Positions 26,033 through 35,631 of a stretch of DNA of 64,000 nucleotides are shown piece by piece. The notes under the pieces are model-generated. The model saw nothing but the letters and a program-made list of their open reading frames with translations. It had not been told where the DNA came from and did no database searches. The DNA is from an uncultured Candidatus Actinomarina sp. (GTDB lineage: Bacteria > Actinomycetota > Acidimicrobiia > Actinomarinales > Actinomarinaceae). The stretch is taken from assembly GCA_902615855.1 (NCBI GenBank), contig CACMQN010000002.1, forward strand, positions 62,001 through 126,000. Reading direction: 5' to 3'. A program made the position numbers and the translations under genes. Position 1 is the first letter of the stretch, and every line of letters starts with the position of its first letter.

Positions 26033-26037
26033 GACTA

Positions 26038-27081
26038 TTAAATGTTTTTGAATATGTATTTATCGAATACACTCATTTTATCAATCCAGCTATCCTTATA
26101 AAAATAATTTACTGATGCTGCAACAGAGGATAATAATGCATTTCCATCTTGGGGAGTAAAACAGTACCCTGTTAAGTTGTTATTTTTTACATGTAGAGAT
26201 TCCTTTGCAATAATTCCATGTGATAAAAGTCTTCCATGATAACCATGATCTCTACCAAATGAAAAAACTTTATTTGAGGAGAGTTTCTCAGTGGACATTA
26301 AAAATTCACTATTTTCTAAGTCATCTGAAATATTTTCTAGATCAATATTTTCTTCAAATGATAAATTAAACCATAAAGTGTGCATGTATTGAGTTGGTAA
26401 TTTGATTGCTGAAGAAAATAGATTTAAATCTTTTCCTTCTTGTTGAAATAATTCAAAAACATCTCTTGCATGATGAGTTCCAAATTCCTGATTGTCATGT
26501 TTTGTAATTGTTGGAGAAGGTGAAAATGAATCATTTTGGGAGACATCGTTAGCTCTTCTTAAACAGACAAAACGTCCTTCTTTTAGATCCCTACTCTTAT
26601 CTAGGGAAAATGTTTTTATTATGGAGGCAATATTGTGAGTATTACAAGATGCTATAAGATATTTATTCTGTTCATTATTCAAAGAATCATTATTTATGCC
26701 CCATGCAAAGAAAGGACCAAATCTATGTTCTGACCCCTGTGCCATAAATCTTTTTTCACCATTTAGTTTTGAATATATTTCCTCCCAGTTTTTATTACCA
26801 GCTGGGGTACAGTCTATAATTACTTGGCTTTCTTCATAACTTTTTTCAACATCCTCGACAATAAATCCCATAGATTTAAAATCTTTTATTACATCATTGG
26901 TGGTTACAAGATTTGCACCCTTTCGAATTAAAGCTTCAACTTTCCCCTGTTCATCAGTCAGAGGGGTTCTCTTAAAGAAGTTGACGTTATCAATACCTAG
27001 CTCTTCTTTATGCTGAGCAAGAAGGCCAATTAGTGGCTCGCCAATTGTTCCTGTACCAACGATTAATATATTTTTCATCAC
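26038..27081 (-). CDS. Archaeal-type (type II) glyceraldehyde-3-phosphate dehydrogenase-like protein
   Basis: A 347-residue oxidoreductase resembling archaeal type II GAPDH rather than bacterial GapA. It shows the dinucleotide fold ILIVGTGTIGEPLIGLL, DCTPAGNKNWE (archaeal: DGAPKxxGxxN), and catalytic-cysteine motif LIASCNTHNIAS at C146 followed by VCLRRANDVSQND and KLPTQYMHTLWFN, matching the archaeal RRAxDP and PTTLMHMH regions. The gene is divergent from PPDK with 27 bases between. Its direction (NADP or NAD, glycolytic or gluconeogenic) is unknown. The start could be one codon later (MMK). Confidence 0.72.
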   Translation of the reverse strand: MMKNILIVGTGTIGEPLIGLLAQHKEELGIDNVNFFKRTPLTDEQGKVEALIRKGANLVTTNDVIKDFKSMGFIVEDVEKSYEESQVIIDCTPAGNKNWEEIYSKLNGEKRFMAQGSEHRFGPFFAWGINNDSLNNEQNKYLIASCNTHNIASIIKTFSLDKSRDLKEGRFVCLRRANDVSQNDSFSPSPTITKHDNQEFGTHHARDVFELFQQEGKDLNLFSSAIKLPTQYMHTLWFNLSFEENIDLENISDDLENSEFLMSTEKLSSNKVFSFGRDHGYHGRLLSHGIIAKESLHVKNNNLTGYCFTPQDGNALLSSVAASVNYFYKDSWIDKMSVFDKYIFKNI

Positions 27082-27108
27082 TATATTAAGATAAGAATAT
27101 CAAACCTC

Positions 27109-29754
27109 ATGAATAAAAAACTTATTTATCAATTTTCCTCCACCAAAACTGAAGGTGACAGATCTATGCTGGATTTACTTGGAGGTAAAGGAGCAAATTT
27201 AGCAGAGATGTCAACTCTTGGGATTAATGTTCCTCCAGGGTTTACAGTAACAACAGAGGTTTGCAATTATTTTATAGAGAACAAATCTTTTCCAGATAAA
27301 TTTGATAAAGAATTAGAAAAAGCACTCACTAATTTAGAAAAAATAACAAAAAAGAAATTTAATGATGATAAAACACCTCTCTTACTTTCTGTTAGATCGG
27401 GAGGAAAAGTATCAATGCCAGGAATGATGGATTCTATTTTAAATATTGGAATTAATGACAAAAATGTGGACGCTTTAGCATCTAATTTTAATGATGAAAG
27501 ATTTGCTCTTGATTCATATCGTCGCTTAATTCAAATGTATGGAAATGTTGTACTAGAAATTGATATGGACAGGTTTGAAGCCATTATTGATAATAAAAAA
27601 AGGATCGACGGAGTTGAAAAAGATAATGATTTTGATTCCGAACAATTGAGTTGGATAATTGATGCTTTTAAAACCACTGTTGAAAGATTTGCAGGAAACC
27701 CTTTTCCGCAAGATCCTGTTATTCAACTCAAAGGGGCTATTGAGGCAGTATTTAAAAGCTGGCTAAACAAACGAGCTGTTACTTATCGAAAAATTAATAA
27801 TATACCCAACAATTGGGGTACTGGGACAACTGTTCAATCTATGGTTTTTGGAAATTTAAATGAATCTTCAGGAACGGGTGTTGCTTTTACGAGGTTTCCG
27901 TCTACAGGAAAAAACAAATTGTATGGGGAGTATTTAATGAATGCTCAAGGAGAAGATGTAGTTGCAGGAATAAGAACACCCTATCCGATAGGAAAACACG
28001 AAAAGAACACTCAACCTTCTCTTGAGGAAGTAAACCCAGCTCTATTTAATGAAATAAAACTTATTGGAGGTAAATTAGAAAGACACTATAAAGATGCTCA
28101 AGATATTGAGTTTACGATTGAAGATGGAGAATTGTTTATTCTTCAAACTAGAAACGCAAAAAGAACAGCCCAAGCGAGTGTAAAAATTGCAGTTGATATG
28201 CATAATGAAAAAATAATAAGTAAACAAGAAGCAATCAATATGATTGATGCAGATCAGATTACTTCAGTTCTCCACCCCCAGCTTGTTGACTCAACTAGTA
28301 AAAAATTGTTTGAAAAAGGTTTAAATGCCTCACCTGGAGCTGCTGTAGGTGAAATAGTTTTTGACCCAGAAAAAGCGGAGATCGAAGCGGCAAGGGGAAA
28401 GAAAATCATTTTAGTAAGAGATGAAACAAGTCCAGAGGACATAAGTGGAATGTTCGCATCAGTAGGAATATTGACAACAAAAGGTGGCATGACAAGCCAT
28501 GCTGCGGTTGTTGCAAGAGGAATGGGCAAACCTTGCATAGTTGGAGCAGAAAATCTCAAAATTGATAAAGATGATAGAAAAATATCAAATGGTCAAACAA
28601 CTGTTGAAGAAGGTGATTTAATTTCATTAGATGGTTCTACTGGTGAGATTTTTCTTGGGGAAGTTGAGCTAGAGTCTGCAAAATTGACAGATGAATTTAA
28701 TACTTTGATGGCATGGTGTGATGATTTTAAAAAACTTTCAATTAGAGCAAATGCAGAAACAATAAATGATACAGCTAGATCTTTAGAGTTCGGTGCTGAT
28801 GGAATTGGTTTATGCAGAACAGAACATATGTTTTTTGAAGGTGAAAGAATACTTCCTATGAGAGAGATGATTATGGCAAACAATAAGCAAGGTAGAAAAA
28901 GAGCATTAAATAAAATTATTGATTTTCAGATAAATGATTTTGTTGAAATATTTAAGCTTTTAAAAGATAAACCTATAACTGTTCGGTTACTTGATCCACC
29001 AATGCATGAATTTTTACCAAAAAGTGATATTGAAATTACTGAGTTAGCAAGTTCTTTAAGAGTTTCATCAGCATATGCCACTGAAGTTTTATCGAAGATT
29101 AGTGAAAGTAACCCAATGTTAGGTCACCGAGGTGTACGCTTAGGTTTAAGTTATCCAGAAATTTATAAAATGCAAGTTGAGGCAATTTTTAAAGCTAGTT
29201 ATCAAATTTATCAAAAAGAAAAGATCATTATTAAACCAGAAATAATGATTCCTTTAATAATGAATGCAAGTGAATTTACAAAAATGAAAAAAATTATAAC
29301 TAAAAAAATTGAAAGCTTGAAGAAAGAATCAGACTTCAATTTTGATTACCTGTTAGGAACTATGATTGAGTTACCGAGTGCTGCCTTGAATTCATCGAAA
29401 ATTGGAGAATATGCAGATTTCTTTTCCTATGGAACAAATGATTTGACTCAAACAACCCTTGGTTTATCAAGAGATGACGCATCTAAATTTTTAAATGAAT
29501 ATGTTGAAAAAAATATTTTTGATGTTGATCCTTTTGTTTCAATTGATGAAAATACTGTTGGAAAATTAGTTGCTTCATCAGTTGCTGATGGAAGAAAAAT
29601 AAATAAAAATATCAAAATAGGCGTTTGTGGTGAACACGCTGGTGACCCAAAATCAATCAAATTTTTAAACACATTAGATATTGATTATATTTCTTGCTCC
29701 CCATTTAGAATTCCAACGGCTCGATTAGCTGCTGCACAAGCAGAACTATCTTAG
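27109..29754 (+). CDS. ppdK: Pyruvate, phosphate dikinase
   Basis: An 881-residue PPDK of full length, interconverting pyruvate, ATP and Pi with PEP, AMP and PPi. The N-terminal ATP-binding domain shows LLGGKGANLAEMSTLGINVP and SVRSGGKVSMPGMMDSIL; the phosphohistidine domain shows GILTTKGGMTSHAAVVARGM; the TIM barrel ends in the catalytic-cysteine motif GVCGEHAGDPKSIKFL and SPFRIPTARLAAAQAEL. It is divergent from the type II GAPDH gene. In a streamlined cell this reversible, PPi-linked enzyme may replace pyruvate kinase. Confidence 0.95.
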   Translation: MNKKLIYQFSSTKTEGDRSMLDLLGGKGANLAEMSTLGINVPPGFTVTTEVCNYFIENKSFPDKFDKELEKALTNLEKITKKKFNDDKTPLLLSVRSGGKVSMPGMMDSILNIGINDKNVDALASNFNDERFALDSYRRLIQMYGNVVLEIDMDRFEAIIDNKKRIDGVEKDNDFDSEQLSWIIDAFKTTVERFAGNPFPQDPVIQLKGAIEAVFKSWLNKRAVTYRKINNIPNNWGTGTTVQSMVFGNLNESSGTGVAFTRFPSTGKNKLYGEYLMNAQGEDVVAGIRTPYPIGKHEKNTQPSLEEVNPALFNEIKLIGGKLERHYKDAQDIEFTIEDGELFILQTRNAKRTAQASVKIAVDMHNEKIISKQEAINMIDADQITSVLHPQLVDSTSKKLFEKGLNASPGAAVGEIVFDPEKAEIEAARGKKIILVRDETSPEDISGMFASVGILTTKGGMTSHAAVVARGMGKPCIVGAENLKIDKDDRKISNGQTTVEEGDLISLDGSTGEIFLGEVELESAKLTDEFNTLMAWCDDFKKLSIRANAETINDTARSLEFGADGIGLCRTEHMFFEGERILPMREMIMANNKQGRKRALNKIIDFQINDFVEIFKLLKDKPITVRLLDPPMHEFLPKSDIEITELASSLRVSSAYATEVLSKISESNPMLGHRGVRLGLSYPEIYKMQVEAIFKASYQIYQKEKIIIKPEIMIPLIMNASEFTKMKKIITKKIESLKKESDFNFDYLLGTMIELPSAALNSSKIGEYADFFSYGTNDLTQTTLGLSRDDASKFLNEYVEKNIFDVDPFVSIDENTVGKLVASSVADGRKINKNIKIGVCGEHAGDPKSIKFLNTLDIDYISCSPFRIPTARLAAAQAELS

Positions 29755-29800
29755 TTTTTTTTGATTACAAACAAGATTTTCTTAGGATATAATTGCATCT

Positions 29801-30196
29801 ATGAGTTATAAAATAATAAATAAAGTCGATCCTATTATTTACCTTGCATTATCTGTTGTTGGATTTATTGTTCCAGAACTTATTTACAAACTGAATCTTT
29901 TAAATCCTGATGCAGTTTTATCGTCAACAGAAGCCGATATTGTAAGAGCCAATGGTGTCGGAGTAACATTCGCAGCCCTGTTAATTCTTTTACTTGGCAG
30001 TGATGAGGAAAATGCAAGACAGGTAAATATCGTACGATATATAGGCGGTTTACTTTTAATTGGATTTGCTGTATTTACTGAATTTAATGGATTCTTTATA
30101 TTTGGAGTTTCAGAAATCGCTATTGCTTTGTATACAGGTAGACAATTAAGACCATCGTCAGGTAGCGAGAGTTACACTCCAAACGTTGAAGAATAA
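29801..30196 (+). CDS. Hypothetical membrane protein, 131 residues
   Basis: The product has three to four hydrophobic stretches (PIIYLALSVVGFIVPELIY; GVGVTFAALLILLLGS; YIGGLLLIGFAVFTEFNGFF; FGVSEIAIALYTG). No motif is recognised. It lies 46 bases after ppdK and 42 before fabI. Codon use matches its neighbours. Confidence 0.6.
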   Translation: MSYKIINKVDPIIYLALSVVGFIVPELIYKLNLLNPDAVLSSTEADIVRANGVGVTFAALLILLLGSDEENARQVNIVRYIGGLLLIGFAVFTEFNGFFIFGVSEIAIALYTGRQLRPSSGSESYTPNVEE

Positions 30197-30238
30197 AAGA
30201 AATATTCGAAGTTAAAAATCAGCAATTAGTATTGTTAT

Positions 30239-31018
30239 ATGATTTTAAAAGATAAAACGTTACTAATTACTGGAATCTTAACTGATAAGAGTATCGCTTT
30301 TGCCACAGCAAAAATTGCAATAGATAACGGAGCAAAAATAATTGCTACAGGTTTTGGTGATGGACTTCGGATAACTGAACGTGCTATTAAAAGACTTGAT
30401 GATGAAATTGATGTATTAGAGATGGATATTGAAAATACTGTTCAAGTACAAGAAGTAGTAAATGAAATCAAAGATAAATACACAAGCATAGATGGTGCTC
30501 TTCATTCAATTGCATTTTCCCCAACTGAGGCAATGGGTGGTAATTTTTTAAATACAAATGTTGAAGATGCAATTAAATCCTTTGAGGTTTCAGCTTTTTC
30601 ACTAAAAACTTTAACTAATGAATTTTTACCAATATTGAAAGAAGGAGCATCGATAGTAGCAGTCGATTTTGACAACTCTCAGGCATGGCCGGGTTATGAC
30701 TGGCAGGGTGTTGCAAAATCATCATTGCAATCAATTATTAGATATCTTGCATATTATGTTGGTAAAAACAAGGTTAGGGTAAATGCGGTTGCCTCTGGAC
30801 CTCTTTCAACAACAGCAGCAAAAAATATTCCTGGATTTTCAGCGATGAATGAGGAATGGAATGAAAGAGCACCTTTGGGTTGGGATACAAAAAATGCTGA
30901 ACCAGTTGCTAAAGCCATTAATTTCTTACTTTCAGATTATTCTGAAGCCATAACTGGTGAGATAATCCATGTTGATGGTGGAGCTCATGCTATTGGTGGC
31001 TCTATGTTGCCTGAATAA
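30239..31018 (+). CDS. fabI: Enoyl-[acyl-carrier-protein] reductase (NADH)
   Basis: A 259-residue short-chain reductase of the FabI/InhA type, the last step of the fatty acid elongation cycle. It begins MILKDKTLLITGILTDKSIA, with the FabI-style glycine motif, then LHSIAFSPTEAMGGNFLNT, and the catalytic region WPGYDWQGVAKSSLQSIIRY, where the Y-x6-K spacing of FabI is reduced to a W-Q-G-V-A-K context with an upstream tyrosine. The end MSLITGEIIHVDGGAHAIGG-like region (SEAITGEIIHVDGGAHAIGG) is canonical. Convergent with fabF, gap of three bases. Confidence 0.9.
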   Translation: MILKDKTLLITGILTDKSIAFATAKIAIDNGAKIIATGFGDGLRITERAIKRLDDEIDVLEMDIENTVQVQEVVNEIKDKYTSIDGALHSIAFSPTEAMGGNFLNTNVEDAIKSFEVSAFSLKTLTNEFLPILKEGASIVAVDFDNSQAWPGYDWQGVAKSSLQSIIRYLAYYVGKNKVRVNAVASGPLSTTAAKNIPGFSAMNEEWNERAPLGWDTKNAEPVAKAINFLLSDYSEAITGEIIHVDGGAHAIGGSMLPE

Positions 31019-31021
31019 TTT

Positions 31022-32260
31022 TTATTGTTTACTGAATATCAAAACAGCATTATGACCACCAAAACCAAATGAATTAGACATTACGTGGTCTATATTTTTA
31101 TCTACAGAATGATTAGCTGTATAATTTAAATCACAATCCTCATCTGAGTCATTTAGATTTATCGTTGGTGGTATTTGATTATTTTTCATTGCTAGTAATG
31201 ATGCCATTGCTTCAAAAGCTCCGCCACCCCCAAGTAAATGTCCTGTCATTGATTTGGTAGAAGATATGTTAACTTCATATGCGTAGTCATTCATAAGTGA
31301 TTTAATCGCAAGTGTTTCGTTTAAATCATTAGCTGGGGTTGATGTTCCGTGTGCGTTGATATAGTCAATCTTTTTGTTACTTATATCAGCGTTTGAGATT
31401 GCCTTTTCCATTGCTCTTAAAGCACCAACTCCACCCTCTGAAGGAGCAGTTATATGATATGCATCTGTTGAGGATCCATATCCAGAAATATATCCATATA
31501 CTTCTGCATCCCTATCTTTTGCTGAACTTTCACTTTCGAGTATTAAAACTGTAGATCCTTCTGCCATTACAAATCCATCTCTGTTTTTATCAAATGGTTT
31601 ACATGCCTTTTGAGGCTCATCATTCTGTTTTGAAAGTGCTTTTATTTGTGCAAAAGCTCCGATTGTCATTGAAGTTGTACCAGATTCTGTTCCTCCAACA
31701 AGAACTTTGTCGACAATGTTTTGTTCAATCATCCTCTTAGCTTCTCCAATTGCATTTGCAGAAGCTGCGCAAGCAGTTGTAATCGTTAACGAAGGACCTT
31801 GTATTCCGTATTTAATTGCAACTTGACCTGTACTTGAATTGGGCATTAACTGTGTAATAGCAAGAGGACTTATTCTTGTTGAACCTCTTTCATCGTAAAC
31901 TCTAACAGCATCTTCCGTTGCTCCTATTCCACCAATGCCAGTTCCAAATACAATACCAAAATCTTCACCAAGAGGTTTACTTAAGTCAAATCCAGCATCT
32001 TGAATTGCCTCCTCTGCAGCAAAAATAGATAAATGGCCAGACCTATCAAGCTTTCTTGCGTTTTGTTTTCCCATATATTCATTTGCATCGAAATTTTTAA
32101 CTTCTCCTGCAAATGTCACAGGTAAATCTGAAGTATCAAATAAAGTAATATAATCAACTCCAGATACTCCACCAACTAAATTTTTCCATGTATCAGATAC
32201 ATTATTTCCAAGTGGATTTATAGTCCCCAAACCTGTTACAACTACTCGTTGTTTAGTCAT
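31022..32260 (-). CDS. fabF: Beta-ketoacyl-ACP synthase II
   Basis: A 412-residue condensing enzyme. The catalytic triad is clear: cysteine in TITTACAASANAIGEA, histidines in YINAHGTSTPANDLNET and SNSFGFGGHNAVL. The start RVVVTGLGTINPLGN is canonical. It adds malonyl-ACP units to acyl-ACP. It is the last gene of the minus-strand fatty acid operon, three bases after acpP. Confidence 0.96.
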   Translation of the reverse strand: MTKQRVVVTGLGTINPLGNNVSDTWKNLVGGVSGVDYITLFDTSDLPVTFAGEVKNFDANEYMGKQNARKLDRSGHLSIFAAEEAIQDAGFDLSKPLGEDFGIVFGTGIGGIGATEDAVRVYDERGSTRISPLAITQLMPNSSTGQVAIKYGIQGPSLTITTACAASANAIGEAKRMIEQNIVDKVLVGGTESGTTSMTIGAFAQIKALSKQNDEPQKACKPFDKNRDGFVMAEGSTVLILESESSAKDRDAEVYGYISGYGSSTDAYHITAPSEGGVGALRAMEKAISNADISNKKIDYINAHGTSTPANDLNETLAIKSLMNDYAYEVNISSTKSMTGHLLGGGGAFEAMASLLAMKNNQIPPTINLNDSDEDCDLNYTANHSVDKNIDHVMSNSFGFGGHNAVLIFSKQ

Positions 32261-32263
32261 GGT

Positions 32264-32503
32264 TTAGAGTTTTGAATGTAAAAGGTTTACAGCTTGACCA
32301 ACTGTTCCGACATCTGTGAGTTCTTCGTCGTCAATTTCAATCTCAAACTCATCTTCAAATGCCATTACAACTTCAACTATACCTAGTGAGTCAATTTCTA
32401 GATCCTCTTCTAATTTTGCATCCATATTGATTTTTTCAGAATCGATACCTAATTCTTCTTCAAAAAGGGTTTTTACCTTTTCAAAAACTTCATTTACTTC
32501 CAT
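32264..32503 (-). CDS. acpP: Acyl carrier protein
   Basis: A 79-residue acidic carrier. The phosphopantetheine serine is in LEEDLEIDSLGIVEVVMAFE. ATG 32501-32503 is preferred over the ORF track GTG at 32515 since GGGAG lies five bases upstream of it and the protein then starts MEVNEVFEKVKTLFEEELG, the usual ACP length. It is charged by AcpS, encoded four genes upstream in the same operon. Confidence 0.93.
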   Translation of the reverse strand: MEVNEVFEKVKTLFEEELGIDSEKINMDAKLEEDLEIDSLGIVEVVMAFEDEFEIEIDDEELTDVGTVGQAVNLLHSKL

Positions 32504-32514
32504 ATTTACTCCCA

Positions 32515-33243
32515 CTAAGTCGTAAGTCCACCATCTATTGGTATTACTTGCCCTGTTATATATTCTGACTCATCTTTGCATAAAAAAGATACCATATTTG
32601 CAATATCTTCCGGCATACCCATGCGTTTTATTGAAAGTTGTTCTATAATATTTTCTTTATTTTCATCATTAATAAATGATGTCATGTCTGTTTCTATATA
32701 TCCTGGGGCTATGACATTAGACGTAATTTTTCTGCTACCTACTTCTTTACTAATTGATTTTGATAACCCAATCAAACCTGCCTTTGACGCAGCATAATTT
32801 GCTTGGCCTTGATTACCAGATATTCCCACAACAGAAGATATAAAAATTAACCTTCCCCATTTGTTTTTAATCATTTTTTTTATGGCTCTTTGAGTTGTAT
32901 AGAAATTGCCAGTTAGGTTTGTTTGAATAACATCATTCCACTCATCATCCTTCATTCTTGGTAATATATTGTCTTTTGTAATACCTGCATTATTTACCAA
33001 AATATCAACATTTTTGTATGTTTTTTCTATTAAGTTAAACGCCTCATCAACTGAATTTCTATCTGCAATATTTAATTGAACAGCAAGACTTTCACCACCT
33101 AATTTTTTTATTTCTTCTACGACTTCATCAGCCTTATCTTTAGAATTTGAGAATCCCACAATAACTTGATAATTTTTTCCAAGCTCCAAGGCTATAGATT
33201 TTCCAATACCTCTTGAGGCACCTGTTACAAAAACTGTTTTCAT
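32515..33243 (-). CDS. fabG: 3-oxoacyl-ACP reductase
   Basis: A 242-residue short-chain dehydrogenase. Cofactor motif TGASRGIGKSIALELG, NNAGITKDNILPRM, and catalytic tyrosine-lysine in GQANYAASKAGLIGLSKS; the end is EYITGQVIPIDGGLTT. It reduces 3-ketoacyl-ACP with NADPH. Overlaps fabH by four bases. Confidence 0.95.
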   Translation of the reverse strand: MKTVFVTGASRGIGKSIALELGKNYQVIVGFSNSKDKADEVVEEIKKLGGESLAVQLNIADRNSVDEAFNLIEKTYKNVDILVNNAGITKDNILPRMKDDEWNDVIQTNLTGNFYTTQRAIKKMIKNKWGRLIFISSVVGISGNQGQANYAASKAGLIGLSKSISKEVGSRKITSNVIAPGYIETDMTSFINDENKENIIEQLSIKRMGMPEDIANMVSFLCKDESEYITGQVIPIDGGLTT

Positions 33244-34334
33244 ATTTTGTCTAATTTGTCTGGAACTTGATACTCAATAGCTCTTTTAATTGTGTCGGTT
33301 GCAGTTCCGTCAAAATCTGGAAGTTTTGCATCTGATTTGTTTATTGGAGTTACACGATCTCCTAACCGAACCGCACAAGCTCCCCATGCAAGACCAGCTC
33401 CCACAGCTGTAAAGACTGCAATTTCCCCACCTTTTATCTCACCTTCTTCAAGAGCATCTACAAATGCTGTTGGTATAGACGCTGCAGAAGTATTTCCGTA
33501 TCGATGAACTTTTTTAATAGTAGTTGCATTAGGAAGTCCAAGTTTTTTTTCGAGAGCTTCAACTATCCTAATATTTGCTTGATGTGGAATAAAAATGTCT
33601 ACATCTTCTTTTGACAACCCTGATTTTTCTATAGCTTCTGCTGATGCTTGTGCCATTGCTCTAACACCAGATTTAAATATTTCCTGTCCATCAAAAGTCC
33701 AACGCACTCTAGCTGCTTCGTCAGGATTAAACCTATCCATTGCTGAACCAAAATTAGGAATTTCTAAGATTTCTAAATTGTCCGAACTTAAGCCATTTGA
33801 AAAAGAATATATTTCACCATCTGATTCATTTTTACTTTCTTCAATAACCACTGCACCTGCACCATCACCAAAAAGCACAGCGGTGTTTCTATCAGACCAA
33901 TCAAGCAACCAAGTAATATGCTCTGCCCCTATTACCAAAGCTCTTTTATAAAGATTACTTTCAACGAATGCTTTTCCTTGCTCAAGTGCATACAGAAAAC
34001 CTGCACAAGCAGCATTTACGTCATAGACAGAAGCATTTACAGCACCAAGTTTTTTTTGAACGTGAGCTGCTGCAGAGGGAACAATGCTATCTGGAGTACA
34101 TGTAGCTAAGATTACAACATCAATGTCTTTTGGATTTAAACCTGCACAGGCTATTGCATGTTTACCAGCAATTTCAGCCATATCTGATGTGTTTACATGG
34201 CTAAATCTTCGTTCCTTTACACCTGTTCTTTGTTGAATCCACTCATCAGAAGTATCAACAAATTTTGATAAATCATCGTTAGTCATAATGTTATCGGGCG
34301 TGCATTTACCCCATCCTGTTATTGCTGATTTCAA
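33240..34334 (-). CDS. fabH: Beta-ketoacyl-ACP synthase III
   Basis: A 364-residue FabH, slightly longer than the common 320 because of a C-terminal extension (INKSDAKLPDFDGTATDTIK). Catalytic residues: cysteine in YDVNAACAGFLYALEQG, histidine in IFIPHQANIRIVEAL, asparagine in KVHRYGNTSAASIPTA. It starts fatty acid synthesis from acyl-CoA and malonyl-ACP. The operon position beside FabD is standard. Confidence 0.93.
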   Translation of the reverse strand: MKSAITGWGKCTPDNIMTNDDLSKFVDTSDEWIQQRTGVKERRFSHVNTSDMAEIAGKHAIACAGLNPKDIDVVILATCTPDSIVPSAAAHVQKKLGAVNASVYDVNAACAGFLYALEQGKAFVESNLYKRALVIGAEHITWLLDWSDRNTAVLFGDGAGAVVIEESKNESDGEIYSFSNGLSSDNLEILEIPNFGSAMDRFNPDEAARVRWTFDGQEIFKSGVRAMAQASAEAIEKSGLSKEDVDIFIPHQANIRIVEALEKKLGLPNATTIKKVHRYGNTSAASIPTAFVDALEEGEIKGGEIAVFTAVGAGLAWGACAVRLGDRVTPINKSDAKLPDFDGTATDTIKRAIEYQVPDKLDKI

Positions 34335-34343
34335 AATTTCCCC

Positions 34344-35249
34344 TTACTTTGATGATTCTAAAGAGTTTATTACCTTTAAATCCTTATATGATATAGACTT
34401 TCGGACCATTCCTGCAGTTACATTTCCAGGGCCGATATGACACCATAAATCTGGATCTATATCATTGTTTACGAACTCAATTTGTTGGTTAAACAAAACT
34501 GAATTATCTATTTGATTCACAAGATTTTCTTTCAAAGTTGATACTTCAACTTTTTTTGCATCAACGTTCATATATACAGGAATCTTTCCTTCAGAGATAT
34601 CAATTGAATTTAAAGTATCCTCAAGTGGTTTTTTTGCAGAGCTTACAATTTCAGTATGAAATGCTCCTGCTACTTCGAGTGGAATTACTCTTTTTGCGCT
34701 AAGTGCTTTTGGGTTAGACTTTAAGTAGTTCATGTCATCAATGTATGAACTAATTACTATTTGTGAAGGATCATTAAAGTTTGATATCCATATTTGGATT
34801 CCTTGATTATTTAATTTTTCTATTTCTTTAATTGTTGTTTCCAAATCACTTGTTAAAACAGCTGCCATAGTTGTATTGGAATTTTCTACAGCTTTATGCA
34901 TCTCCTCGCCTCTTACTGCTATTACTTTTAATGCATCTTTATAATCTAAATATCCTGATAGACATAAAGCTGTATATTCCCCAAGAGAATGGCCGATAAG
35001 CGCAGCAGGTTTGCCTAAATTATTAATTGCCTCAATTCCGTAACAATAAGAGACTGTGAAAATATAAGGTTGAGCAATATTTGTTTTTTTAATTATCTCA
35101 GGATCTTCCGAATTTATAATATCTTTTAGGCTCCATCCCAAAGTTTCTTCGAAAGTATTTATTAATAGATCGTCATACGTTTCAAGCAGCTCACTACCCA
35201 TTCCTATTTCTTGAGAGCCTTGACCTGGAAACATTCCAACCCACTGCAT
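34344..35249 (-). CDS. fabD: Malonyl-CoA:ACP transacylase
   Basis: A 301-residue transacylase. The start MFPGQGSQEIGMGSELLE and the nucleophile GHSLGEYTALCLSGYL are canonical; the second catalytic histidine is in EVAGAFHTEIVSSAKK. It loads malonate on ACP. Nine bases separate it from fabH and two from acpS. Confidence 0.94.
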   Translation of the reverse strand: MQWVGMFPGQGSQEIGMGSELLETYDDLLINTFEETLGWSLKDIINSEDPEIIKKTNIAQPYIFTVSYCYGIEAINNLGKPAALIGHSLGEYTALCLSGYLDYKDALKVIAVRGEEMHKAVENSNTTMAAVLTSDLETTIKEIEKLNNQGIQIWISNFNDPSQIVISSYIDDMNYLKSNPKALSAKRVIPLEVAGAFHTEIVSSAKKPLEDTLNSIDISEGKIPVYMNVDAKKVEVSTLKENLVNQIDNSVLFNQQIEFVNNDIDPDLWCHIGPGNVTAGMVRKSISYKDLKVINSLESSK

Positions 35250-35251
35250 GA

Positions 35252-35629
35252 TTAATTGTCCTTTTCTGAGATAGCAAATGCTATTGCATTTTCATTCTCA
35301 TGTGAAAGTGATATATGAATATTTGTAATATTTTTTTCTTTTACAGTAGCTGATGCTCTACCAAAGGTGTTAATTGTTGGCTTACCTCCACCCGTAACTT
35401 CTATATCTTTCCAACTTATTTCTCTCCATCCTTTCCCTAAAGATTTCATTACAGCTTCTTTTGCTGCAAACCTTACCCCTAGCCTTTTTGATGGATCTGA
35501 AAATCTTTTTGCATATTTAATTTCTTGTTCAGTAAAACATCTTTTCAAGAATTTATCTTCAGATTTGTTCAATAATCTTTTTACTCTTTTGAGATCAACT
35601 TGGTCTACCCCAATACCATAAATACTCAT
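35252..35629 (-). CDS. acpS: Holo-ACP synthase
   Basis: A 125-residue AcpS that attaches phosphopantetheine to ACP. Motifs: GIGVDQVDLKRVKRLL (metal aspartate) and RFAAKEAVMKSLGKGW (catalytic glutamate and lysine), ending with HISLSHENENAIAFA. Normal length; in operon between the biotin carboxylase and fabD, two bases on each side. Confidence 0.94.
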   Translation of the reverse strand: MSIYGIGVDQVDLKRVKRLLNKSEDKFLKRCFTEQEIKYAKRFSDPSKRLGVRFAAKEAVMKSLGKGWREISWKDIEVTGGGKPTINTFGRASATVKEKNITNIHISLSHENENAIAFAISEKDN

Positions 35630-35631
35630 AT

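Noticed and set aside
32316-32525. Plus-strand Ser-rich ORF opposite acpP
   Set aside because: Antisense of an acidic coding gene; typical shadow frame.
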